Shown here in pieces: positions 1 through 6,082 of a stretch of 26,616 nt of DNA. The translations under genes were made by a program, and so were the position numbers. Every line of letters begins with the position of its first letter. Position 1 is the stretch's first letter. The stretch is from an uncultured Clostridia bacterium. GTDB lineage: Bacteria; Bacillota; Clostridia; Oscillospirales; CAG-272. The notes beneath the pieces were generated by a model that did no database searches, was not told the DNA's origin, and worked only from the letters and a program-made list of their open reading frames with translations. The stretch lies in NCBI GenBank assembly GCA_937884385.1, contig CALGCW010000220.1, forward strand, positions 1 to 26,616, given 5' to 3'.

Positions 1-521
1 CCAGAGCTATTGCAGATCAGGCGAGAACCATCCGCATCCCCGTTCATATGGTAGAAACGATCCACAAGGTATCCCGCTATAGCCGTCAGATGCTTCAGGA
101 GCTCGGACGCGAGGCTACTGCCGAGGAGATCGGCGAAAAGATGAATATGCCCGCGGAAAAGGTTCGCGAGATAATGAAGATAGCACAGGACCCAGTTTCT
201 CTTGAGACACCCATCGGTGAAGAGGAGGACAGCCATCTTGGCGACTTCATTCCTGACGATGATGCACCCCAGCCCAGTGAGATCGCTTCCGCAACCATCC
301 TTCGTGAGGTGATCGAGCGTGAGCTTCACACACTTACCCCCCGTGAGGAGCACGTTATCAAGCTCCGTTTTGGACTTTACGACGGCAGAAGCCGTACTCT
401 TGAAGAGGTTGGTAAGGAGTTCGACATTACAAGAGAGCGTATCCGTCAGATAGAGGCGAAGGCTCTTCGCAAGCTCCGTCATCCCAGCCGTGCAAGACAT
501 CTTAAAGGATTTCTTGATTGA
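1..521 (+). CDS. rpoD: Primary sigma factor RpoD (sigma-70/SigA), C-terminal part
   Basis: This is the 3' end of the gene for the housekeeping sigma subunit of RNA polymerase, which recognises -35/-10 promoters. The reading frame is already open at base 3, where residues read RAIADQARTIRIPVH, so the ATG at 48 is internal and the true start lies outside the window. Visible parts are the end of region 2/3, with the signature IRIPVHMVETI, then region 3, then region 4 with LTPREEHVIKLRFGL and the helix-turn-helix around TLEEVGKEFDITRERIRQIEAKALRKLRHP. That last element is the region 4.2 -35 reader. The C-terminus is complete and of normal form. A membrane protein gene follows after 28 nt with no terminator between, so read-through is likely. 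Identification is confident because the region 4 sequence is almost invariant in this family. Confidence 0.97.
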   Translation, partial: RAIADQARTIRIPVHMVETIHKVSRYSRQMLQELGREATAEEIGEKMNMPAEKVREIMKIAQDPVSLETPIGEEEDSHLGDFIPDDDAPQPSEIASATILREVIERELHTLTPREEHVIKLRFGLYDGRSRTLEEVGKEFDITRERIRQIEAKALRKLRHPSRARHLKGFLD

Positions 522-549
522 TTGACTACATAGTTTATGGAGAAGTAAT

Positions 550-1023
550 ATGGAAAACACTTATAAGAACGAAAACGTTGCACTCGGTATACTCGGTGCA
601 TTTCTTTTCTCGCTTGTTGGCGGTGTAGTTTGGTTCGTATTGTATCTTATCGGATACGTTGCAGGTATAAGCGGATTTCTCGGCGCGATCTGTGCTATCA
701 AGGGATACAGCCTTTTCGCTAAAAAGGAGAGCGTAAAGGGAATTGTTATTTCCATTGTTATTGCATTACTTGTAATAGTGCTTGCTTGGTATCTTTGCCT
801 TGCATACGACATTTGGATGGCACACGAGGAATGGTATGAGCAGGGCGAGATAGACTATACTATTACATATCTCGATGCAGTGATCGGCTCGGGTGTATAT
901 CTTGAAGATCCCGAAATCGGTCCCGGATATTTCGGAGACCTTGGATTTGGATTGCTGTTCTGTATTCTTGGCGGCGGTAGCTACGTTGTAAGAAAGATCA
1001 AAGCCATCAAAGAAGGAGCATAA
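550..1023 (+). CDS. Small integral membrane protein of unknown function
   Basis: A 157-residue protein that I do not recognise. It has three or four hydrophobic segments: about residues 10-30, 33-50 (glycine rich), 62-88 and 125-145. A short acidic stretch between the last two (EEWYEQGEID and neighbours) is probably exposed. The C-terminus is basic (VRKIKAIKEGA), suggesting a cytoplasmic tail by the positive-inside rule. The start is supported by GGAGAAGT about 6 nt upstream. It lies 28 nt after the sigma factor gene and ends just before a strong bidirectional terminator, so it probably forms the tail of the rpoD transcript. Coding is supported by its length, its ribosome binding site and its fit between neighbours. 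No catalytic motif is visible. Confidence 0.75.
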   Translation: MENTYKNENVALGILGAFLFSLVGGVVWFVLYLIGYVAGISGFLGAICAIKGYSLFAKKESVKGIVISIVIALLVIVLAWYLCLAYDIWMAHEEWYEQGEIDYTITYLDAVIGSGVYLEDPEIGPGYFGDLGFGLLFCILGGGSYVVRKIKAIKEGA

Positions 1024-1032
1024 GCTCCGCAT

Positions 1033-1064
1033 AAAAAATACGAGCCGTGCGGCTCGTATTTTTT
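1033..1064. terminator. Bidirectional intrinsic terminator
   Basis: A perfect 14-bp stem, AAAAAATACGAGCC (1033-1046) with GGCTCGTATTTTTT (1051-1064), and a GTGC loop. It has a T-run on the plus strand and an A-run on the other side, so it can end both the plus-strand membrane-protein transcript and the minus-strand glycosyltransferase transcript. The two genes converge on it from 10 and 6 nt away. Confidence 0.9.
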
Positions 1065-1069
1065 TGCCT

Positions 1070-2191
1070 TCAGTGAGCTTTTTTGTACTCTTTTCGGTAA
1101 AAATCGAGCATTTTTTCCGTCATAGCGCGGGCATTCAGCTCGTCCTTGTACCTTTTATATGCTCCCGCCTTGCAGTTTTCGTAAAGCTCTTTATCACGAT
1201 ACATCCTTATGATTTCCATTGCGAGCGCGCGGGGGTTGTTTTGAGGAAAAATAAGCCCGTTGACCCCGTTTTTTACCATATAGAGATTTCCCGGGTAGTC
1301 GCTTGCAATGGCGGGGATGCCGAGGCTCATCCCTTCGGACAGAGCAAGACTTGAGGTGTCCGTTCCGTAGGAGCAGTTGACGTTGAGATCGATAAGGTTA
1401 AAAAGAGGAGCAACGTCATCGCAAAAGCCTGTAAAATGAACGGTATCTGCAATTCCGAGGCTTTGAATGTAGTTTTTAAGTTCATTTCTCTCACTTCCGT
1501 CGCCTACAATAAGAAAACGGAACTGCGGATAGTACTTTTTGCAGATCGCGGCGGCTTCAAGCAGGGTCCTGTGACCCTTATAAGGCTCAAGACGTGCAAA
1601 AATGCCTATAATGAAGTGGCTTTCGTCTATTCCAAGCCTTTTACGCAGGCATTCTTTTTCAAGCTCGCTTATAAGCCTTATCGGCTCAACACCGTTAATG
1701 ACAGTGGTTATCCGCCTTGAGTCACAGCCGGTATCTATAAGGTCCTGCCGCGCGCTCTCCGACACAGCAAGAATGGAGGTGGAAAATAGGGAGTTTGCGG
1801 CACCGTTCAAGGTCTTGACGATCGCGCTTTTTGCAATGCCTGTTAATGGAAACGAGCAATGACGGGTGAATATTCTCGTCGGTACACGGCAAGCGGTAGC
1901 GGCAATGCGGGAGGAGAGGGAAGCGTGCGAATGAACTATATCGGGGCGGGCTTGCTTTATTATTCTGTAGCTTTCTATTATACCTCTTGTATCAAACGAG
2001 GTGTCTGCACCGTATTGGCACTCGATTATGCTGCAGGAAAGTTCGGAAAGCGCGCCGACGAGCTTGCTTCCCTGCGGTAGGGCTACACATATATCGAACT
2101 CACTTCCGTACATATTCTTTATCTGATTGCACAGAAGCCGCCCCGCACCGCCTATATTGGTGTCGCTTATGAAATGTAAAAGCTTTATCAT
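1070..2191 (-). CDS. Family 4 glycosyltransferase (GT-B fold)
   Basis: A 373-residue glycosyltransferase. It would transfer a sugar from a nucleotide-sugar donor to a surface glycan or lipid acceptor on the cytoplasmic side of the membrane. The N-terminus MIKLLHFISDTNIGGAGR carries the Gly-rich acceptor-domain loop (residues 13-17) typical of GT4 enzymes. The C-terminal half has IGIFARLEPYKGHRTLLEA followed by FLIVGDGSERNEL, the usual donor-domain strands. The nucleotide-sugar binding segment SLALSEGMSLGIPAIASDYPG lies near residues 283-303. There is no signal peptide. The start is backed by CGGAGT about 6-7 nt upstream on the minus strand. It stands alone between convergent and divergent neighbours, so the acceptor cannot be told from context; capsule, teichoic-type polymer or glycolipid synthesis are all possible. 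Confidence 0.9.
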   Translation of the reverse strand: MIKLLHFISDTNIGGAGRLLCNQIKNMYGSEFDICVALPQGSKLVGALSELSCSIIECQYGADTSFDTRGIIESYRIIKQARPDIVHSHASLSSRIAATACRVPTRIFTRHCSFPLTGIAKSAIVKTLNGAANSLFSTSILAVSESARQDLIDTGCDSRRITTVINGVEPIRLISELEKECLRKRLGIDESHFIIGIFARLEPYKGHRTLLEAAAICKKYYPQFRFLIVGDGSERNELKNYIQSLGIADTVHFTGFCDDVAPLFNLIDLNVNCSYGTDTSSLALSEGMSLGIPAIASDYPGNLYMVKNGVNGLIFPQNNPRALAMEIIRMYRDKELYENCKAGAYKRYKDELNARAMTEKMLDFYRKEYKKAH

Positions 2192-2257
2192 TTTTTACTC
2201 CGTTTTTTCTTATTATTTAACTCTTCCCGGGCGATTATTCCCCAAAACATGGGGGTA

Positions 2258-2286
2258 TTGCAATTTCGTTCAAGATGTGATATAAT
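2258..2286 (+). promoter_or_regulatory. Sigma-A promoter of the pilT-like gene
   Basis: TTGCAA at 2258-2263, a 17-nt spacer, and TATAAT at 2281-2286. TGA directly before the -10 gives an extended -10. The start codon is 30 nt downstream, with AAGGAGA at 2302-2308 between them. Confidence 0.85.
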
Positions 2287-2316
2287 AAGAACATAAATAT
2301 CAAGGAGAAAGATCTT

Positions 2317-3411
2317 ATGGATATAAATTTACTTGTAGAGCTTGCCGCGAATATGCACGCGTCGGATATACATATCGCCTCCGGCTCTTATCCAAAGTGC
2401 AGAGTGGACGGATCCATCGTGCCGCTTGACGGCGCGGTGCTTGACGAGGCGGCACTTGAGCAGATGGCAAGACATTTGCTTGGAGACAGATATGAACGTG
2501 TCGCGAGCATTGGTGAAGCGGACGTTGGCTTTACCTTCCCATGTGGAATAAGAGTCAGAGGAAACGTATACCGCCAAAACAGAAGGCTCTCTATTGCATT
2601 GAGGCTTTTTAATAACCGAATTCCGAGCATTGAGGAGCTTGGACTCCCCGCATGTGCTTCGGAGATACCGACGATCAAGAACGGTATCGTGCTTGTCACG
2701 GGTGAGACGGGCTCGGGCAAGAGCACGACACTTGCCGCGATCCTTGATAGGATCAATCACACGCGCAACGGCCACATTATCACGCTTGAGGACCCTATAG
2801 AGTATATTTTTGAGCCCGATTCTTGCATCGTCAGTCAGCGAGAGATCGGCGTTGACACGGCGAGCTTTTCAAGCGGCTTGCGCTCAGTGCTTCGCGAGGA
2901 CCCCGACGTTATTATGATTGGCGAGATGCGCGACCTTGAAACCATTGAAGCCGCGCTTACTGCGGCAGAGACGGGTCATCTTGTGCTTGCAACCTTGCAT
3001 ACAAATTCCGCCTCCGATACGCTTGACAGAATAGTGGGTGTATTTCCCGAGGGCGCGCAGGCTCAGATCAGAATGCAGCTTTCAAATACACTTCATTACG
3101 TTTTGATGCAGAAGCTTCTTCCAAAGGCAGACGGCACGGGCAGAGTGCTTGCGTGCGAGGTTATGGTGGTGAATACCGCAATAAGAAATCTTATCCGTGA
3201 GGGCAAAACACACCAGATAGACAGCTTTATCACGCTTAACGCAAACGTGGGCAGCACTCCAATGGATACTGCGCTTCAAAGACTGGTGCAGGACGGAAGC
3301 ATTACGCTTGAGCTTGCAGAGCAGTATGCAAGAAATAAGGATAATTTGAGAAACGCCTGCTTGCAGCAGCCCGCCACAAGCGAAAAGGGTTTTTTCAGAA
3401 AGAATAAATAA
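2317..3411 (+). CDS. pilT: PilT-type twitching motility / type IV pilus retraction ATPase
   Basis: A 364-residue hexameric secretion ATPase of the PilT branch of the VirB11/GspE superfamily. It is expected to power pilus retraction at the inner face of the membrane. The N-terminal PAS-like domain reads HASDIHIASGS. Walker A GETGSGKST is at residues 129-137. The Asp box and Walker B follow with TLEDPIEYIF and VIMIGEMRDLETI, and the His box is HLVLATLHTN. The AIRNLIREGK motif near residue 291 is the hallmark that separates PilT from the assembly ATPase PilB. Length is normal. The start has an ideal ribosome binding site. No pilin, PilB, PilC or prepilin peptidase gene is in the window, so the rest of the system must be elsewhere or the gene is an orphan. 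It has its own promoter and terminator. Confidence 0.95.
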   Translation: MDINLLVELAANMHASDIHIASGSYPKCRVDGSIVPLDGAVLDEAALEQMARHLLGDRYERVASIGEADVGFTFPCGIRVRGNVYRQNRRLSIALRLFNNRIPSIEELGLPACASEIPTIKNGIVLVTGETGSGKSTTLAAILDRINHTRNGHIITLEDPIEYIFEPDSCIVSQREIGVDTASFSSGLRSVLREDPDVIMIGEMRDLETIEAALTAAETGHLVLATLHTNSASDTLDRIVGVFPEGAQAQIRMQLSNTLHYVLMQKLLPKADGTGRVLACEVMVVNTAIRNLIREGKTHQIDSFITLNANVGSTPMDTALQRLVQDGSITLELAEQYARNKDNLRNACLQQPATSEKGFFRKNK

Positions 3412-3416
3412 AGATT

Positions 3417-3454
3417 TGTCCGCTGAAGGTGTATTTCGGCGGACATATTTTTGT
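3417..3454 (+). terminator. Intrinsic terminator after pilT
   Basis: TGTCCGCTGAA (3417-3427) pairs with TTCGGCGGACA (3435-3445) with one G-U pair, followed by TATTTTTG. It starts 6 nt after the pilT stop codon. Confidence 0.8.
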
Positions 3455-3578
3455 ACGTACGCGTGGGTGCGAAACAAAATGAAATATTGCGTAAAAAAAC
3501 AAATTTTTCCACTTATATTTATTTTTCGTCAGGTCAAAATAATAGCAGAGAAGCGAAGCGGAAATTTGTGAAATCGTG

Positions 3579-3617
3579 CGAGAGGTCGCAGACGAGCATT
3601 TTCTGCGAAGCCTCTCG
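3579..3617 (+). promoter_or_regulatory. Long hairpin in the SASP upstream region
   Basis: CGAGAGGTCGCAGA (3579-3592) pairs with TCTGCGA (3602-3608) and CCTCTCG (3611-3617). This gives 14 paired bases interrupted only by a 2-nt AG bulge, with a 9-nt loop. No T-run follows, so it is not an ordinary terminator. It lies 66 nt before the SASP start. A weak forespore-type promoter, GCATT (3596-3600) then 16 nt then GATAATA (3617-3623), overlaps it; this resembles the known sigma-G pattern with one mismatch per element and is tentative. Nothing else was recognised between 3455 and 3672. Confidence 0.5.
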
Positions 3618-3682
3618 ATAATATAGATTGCCCGAAAAAATAGGGCTCAAATCAGTCGCAAGTCGACAGAATGGAGATTATC

Positions 3683-3880
3683 ATGGCAAATAAGTCAGCT
3701 AAAAAGGCTCTTGAGCAGTTCAAGATGCAGGCAGCTAACGAAGTAGGCGTAACTCTTAACAATAACGGTTACAACGGTGACCTTACAAGCCGTCAGGCAG
3801 GTTCCATCGGTGGCCAGATGGTTAAGAAGATGGTAGAATCCTACGAAAACTCTCTTGGTGCAAACAACACTACAAAATAA
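3683..3880 (+). CDS. Alpha/beta-type small acid-soluble spore protein (SASP)
   Basis: A 65-residue DNA-binding spore protein that coats and protects the chromosome in the dormant spore and is degraded at germination. It has both SASP signatures: the N-terminal ALEQFKMQAANEVGV block, corresponding to the germination-protease cleavage region, and the C-terminal LTSRQAGSIGGQMVKKMVESYE block. The start at 3683 (MANKSAKK) is chosen over the in-frame ATG at 3671, because the latter overlaps the GGAG ribosome binding site (3673-3676), which lies 6 nt before 3683. In the family the gene is forespore-expressed under sigma-G. An intrinsic terminator follows. A truncated second copy lies 2.2 kb downstream. 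Confidence 0.95.
   Translation: MANKSAKKALEQFKMQAANEVGVTLNNNGYNGDLTSRQAGSIGGQMVKKMVESYENSLGANNTTK
3738..3834 (+). repeat. 97-nt perfect direct repeat shared with 6084-6180
   Basis: The interval 3738-3834 inside the intact SASP gene is identical base for base to 6084-6180 inside the truncated copy. Identity stops sharply at both ends. On the left the second copy is broken. On the right the two tails differ at about a third of positions but keep reading frame and length. Confidence 0.95.
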
Positions 3881-3952
3881 AAGGTGAGAGTTGAGCCGAG
3901 CGAGATGCTTGGCACAAAAGCAAAAACTTATTGCGGAGCAATTAAGTTTTTC

Positions 3953-3986
3953 GAAGGCGCGCGGCCGTTCGCGCGCTTTCTTTTTT
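3953..3986 (+). terminator. Intrinsic terminator after the SASP gene
   Basis: GAAGGCGCGCG (3953-3963) pairs with CGCGCGCTTTC (3970-3980) with one G-U pair, followed by six T. The terminator of the truncated SASP copy (6330-6364) also begins GAAGG and ends CTTC plus T-run, and the bases just before both are similar, consistent with duplicated ends. Confidence 0.9.
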
Positions 3987-4003
3987 GTCATTTTCGAAAT
4001 ATC

Positions 4004-4032
4004 TTGACAAGCTAACCACATAGGAGTATAAT
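4004..4032 (+). promoter_or_regulatory. Perfect-consensus sigma-A promoter of the MORN/LRR-TIR operon
   Basis: TTGACA (4004-4009), a 17-nt spacer, and TATAAT (4027-4032). Transcription should start near 4039. Confidence 0.92.
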
Positions 4033-4041
4033 AAATTTATA

Positions 4042-4057
4042 AAACCTGCCGAGGTTT
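4042..4057 (+). promoter_or_regulatory. Palindrome at the 5' end of the MORN/LRR-TIR transcript
   Basis: AAACCT (4042-4047), GCCG, AGGTTT (4052-4057). It begins about 10 nt after the -10 hexamer and ends 6 nt before the AAAGGAG ribosome binding site (4064-4070). It could be a small stabilising stem-loop at the RNA 5' end or an operator; the sequence cannot decide. Confidence 0.5.
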
Positions 4058-4075
4058 ACGGGGAAAGGAGCCAAT

Positions 4076-4360
4076 ATGAGAAGAGAATACACAAACGGAT
4101 ATTACGAAGGAGATATGGATTCCTATAATGATCCCCACGGCTCGTGTACATTCTATTGGAAAGATGGCGATAAATACAAAGGAGGCTTTGTTCTTGGAAA
4201 GAGACACAGCCACGGTACATATTATTTTCGATATGGTGAACGTTATGTAGGTAATTTTTATCGTGACAAACGGAGTGGAAATGGTAAACCTTATGATTCT
4301 GATGGCGATATTATGAGGAGCTTTTTTGATGGTTATGATACAAAATATTACATGTTTTAA
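4076..4360 (+). CDS. Small MORN-repeat protein
   Basis: A 94-residue protein made almost entirely of MORN-type repeats. The units follow the Y-x-G-x-x ... G-x-x-x-Y/F pattern: YYEGDMDSYNDPHGSCTFYW, then DKYKGGFVLGKRHSHGTYYF, then ERYVGNFYRDKRSGNGKPY. MORN repeats form elongated beta-hairpin sheets and usually mediate protein or lipid contacts; no enzyme motif is present. There is no signal peptide or membrane segment, so it should be cytoplasmic. The start has AAAGGAG five nt upstream. It is the first gene of a two-gene operon behind a perfect promoter, and the LRR-TIR gene begins 24 nt after its stop, so a joint function is plausible. Codon use is more AT-rich than in the flanking genes, which suggests acquisition. 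Confidence 0.85.
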   Translation: MRREYTNGYYEGDMDSYNDPHGSCTFYWKDGDKYKGGFVLGKRHSHGTYYFRYGERYVGNFYRDKRSGNGKPYDSDGDIMRSFFDGYDTKYYMF

Positions 4361-4384
4361 TTTGGTTACGCGGAAGAGGTTAGC

Positions 4385-5923
4385 ATGGAGTGGATTAGTA
4401 TAAATGAAAAGCTCCCTAAAATAGGTGAGCGTTATTTTGAATCGATAGAAGGGAACATTATAGCGAGTGAGCCTGTCTTGGTTTCTAAAGGCGGCGACTG
4501 TGTTATGTATGGTTATTTCGAAAAAACGCACGATGGTATTATTTTCTGGCATATATCAGAAGATCTAGATCTATTGGAGGATTATGTTTACAAATTAGAT
4601 GAGATTTCACACTGGATGCCACTCCCTAAACCCGCGACAATAGGAGACTTCATAATTGAACGGGGTGTGTTGAAAAAATATATTGGCAAAGGCGGTAAGG
4701 TTGTAATTCCATACTTTGTGACCAGTATTGGTGAATGGGCATTCAAACATTGCGAAGCGCTTACAAGTATAGTAATTCCTGATTCTGTGGAGAGAATTGA
4801 GGATCATTCGTTCTATAAATGCCCCTCGCTAACAAGTGTGACGATAGGCAAAAATGTAAAGAGTATTGGTAGTTTTGCATTTCATCGTTGCACCTCGCTT
4901 ACAAGCGTGATGATTCCAGACGGCGCAGAGAGTATTGATGGCTCTGCATTCAACAGTTGTACCTCGCTTACAAGCGTGACCATCCCCGACTCCGTGAAAC
5001 GCATTGGTGGATTTGCATTCAATCAGTGCACCTCGCTAACAAGCATAAATATCCCCGGATCCGTGAAGTCGCTTGATTATGAAACATTCGCAGGTTGTAC
5101 CTCTCTCACAAGTGTAACTATTGGCGACGGCACAAAGGTTATTGGTAGTAACGTATTCGATGGTTGTAAATCTCTCACAAGCATAACGATCCCTGATAGC
5201 GTAAAGAGTATTGGTGGTTGTGCATTCGCCAGTTGCACCTCACTCACAAGCATAACAATCCCTGACAGCGTAGAGAGCATGGGTTGGTATACGTTTTCGG
5301 GTTGTACTTCGCTCACAAGTATTACTCTTCCTAATTCATTGAGGAAAATTGAAGAATGGACATTTAAGGAATGTAAATCTCTTACGAGTATTACGATCCC
5401 AAACTCCGTAACGAGTATTGGAGAAGGTGCATTTTTGGATTGCATTTCTCTACGAAGTGCTGATATTCCAAACTCCGTACAGAGTATGGGATTAGATGTC
5501 TTTAAAGGGTGTACGGAATTAAATAAATACGTATTCATCAGCTACAAAAGAGAAGATAAAAATTATGCAGAAGCGATGAGACACCTTTTTATTGAGAACG
5601 GGATTAAACCTTGGATGGATTTATATGATATACCCGCGGGTTCAGAGTATTCTAAGGAAATTAATGATGCAGTAGTGAATGCTTCTTGCGTTTTCTTGGT
5701 ACTATCTGAACGAGCGCAATCATCGAGACATATAGACAATGAAATAAGAATAGCATTTAGTGCCGAAAAAACTATTGTTGCTATGAACATAGATGAATGT
5801 CAATTGAAGTCCTCGTTCAACTACTTTCTTGGCTCTCAGCAAATTATCTCGGTCAAAAGTTTGGATAAGAATGATCCTAATGTACAAAAGATTTTGGAAG
5901 CTATAAAATTCTACATAAGATAA
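4385..5923 (+). CDS. DUF551-like / BspA-type leucine-rich repeat / TIR-domain protein
   Basis: A 512-residue three-part protein without signal peptide or membrane segment. Residues 1-84 resemble DUF551, a domain mostly seen in phage proteins: it opens MEWISINEKLP, has PVLVSKGG in the middle and ends with the hallmark ISHWMPLPKP. Residues 85-105 form a cap leading into twelve consecutive 23-residue LRR_5 repeats (106-381; consensus IPDSVxSIGxxAFxxCTSLTS). Residues 382-512 are a TIR domain: YVFISYKRED (box 1), KPWMDLYDIPAGSEYSKEI (BB-loop region), CVFLVLSERAQSSRHIDNEI (alpha-C region). E453 in NEI is at the position of the catalytic Glu of NAD-cleaving TIRs. Known bacterial TIRs cleave NAD+ or make signal nucleotides, often in anti-phage defence. 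I infer that the LRR region senses and the TIR responds; a host-interaction role is less likely without an export signal. It sits with the MORN gene inside a broken SASP pair. Confidence 0.9.
   Translation: MEWISINEKLPKIGERYFESIEGNIIASEPVLVSKGGDCVMYGYFEKTHDGIIFWHISEDLDLLEDYVYKLDEISHWMPLPKPATIGDFIIERGVLKKYIGKGGKVVIPYFVTSIGEWAFKHCEALTSIVIPDSVERIEDHSFYKCPSLTSVTIGKNVKSIGSFAFHRCTSLTSVMIPDGAESIDGSAFNSCTSLTSVTIPDSVKRIGGFAFNQCTSLTSINIPGSVKSLDYETFAGCTSLTSVTIGDGTKVIGSNVFDGCKSLTSITIPDSVKSIGGCAFASCTSLTSITIPDSVESMGWYTFSGCTSLTSITLPNSLRKIEEWTFKECKSLTSITIPNSVTSIGEGAFLDCISLRSADIPNSVQSMGLDVFKGCTELNKYVFISYKREDKNYAEAMRHLFIENGIKPWMDLYDIPAGSEYSKEINDAVVNASCVFLVLSERAQSSRHIDNEIRIAFSAEKTIVAMNIDECQLKSSFNYFLGSQQIISVKSLDKNDPNVQKILEAIKFYIR
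4700..5527 (+). repeat. Twelve 69-nt tandem LRR-coding repeats
   Basis: Exactly twelve in-frame 69-nt units coding for 23 residues each, without insertion or deletion. The segment coding for CTSLTS, with the bases after it, is the most similar part at DNA level (cacctcgct-acaag type). This supports growth by unequal recombination or slippage. Confidence 0.92.
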
Positions 5924-5977
5924 TCAAATCAAAATAATAAGAATGCCAAGAGCGTGCTTAAATTATTTCATGCATAC

Positions 5978-6015
5978 AAAAAAACCAAAAAATTCAAATT
6001 TTTTGGGTTTTCTTA
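5978..6015 (+). terminator. Probable terminator of the MORN/LRR-TIR operon
   Basis: An A-rich arm with CC in the middle (5978-5992) pairs with a T-rich arm with GGG (5996-6011), and then TTCTT. The stem is long but AT-rich with a bulged G. It lies about 55 nt after the LRR-TIR stop codon. Confidence 0.6.
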
Positions 6016-6024
6016 ATGTGCGCG

Positions 6025-6045
6025 AACCCTTGATATATAAGGGTT
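6025..6045. repeat. Palindrome at the cassette / broken SASP junction
   Basis: AACCCTT (6025-6031), GATATAT, AAGGGTT (6039-6045). A perfect 7-bp inverted repeat around an AT-rich centre, 38 nt before the point where SASP homology begins. It could be a second weak terminator or the scar of a recombination site; no recombinase gene is present to support the latter. Confidence 0.45.
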
Positions 6046-6082
6046 TGTTGGGTGTCAAAATTCACTACAACATAGCACGGCA

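Noticed and set aside
4700..5527. Possible CRISPR or satellite array
   Set aside because: The 69-nt periodic units are protein-coding LRRs with continuous frame, not identical repeats separated by unique spacers.
5077..5538. 153-residue minus-strand frame over the LRR repeats
   Set aside because: Antisense shadow of the regular 69-nt repeat; no start signals.
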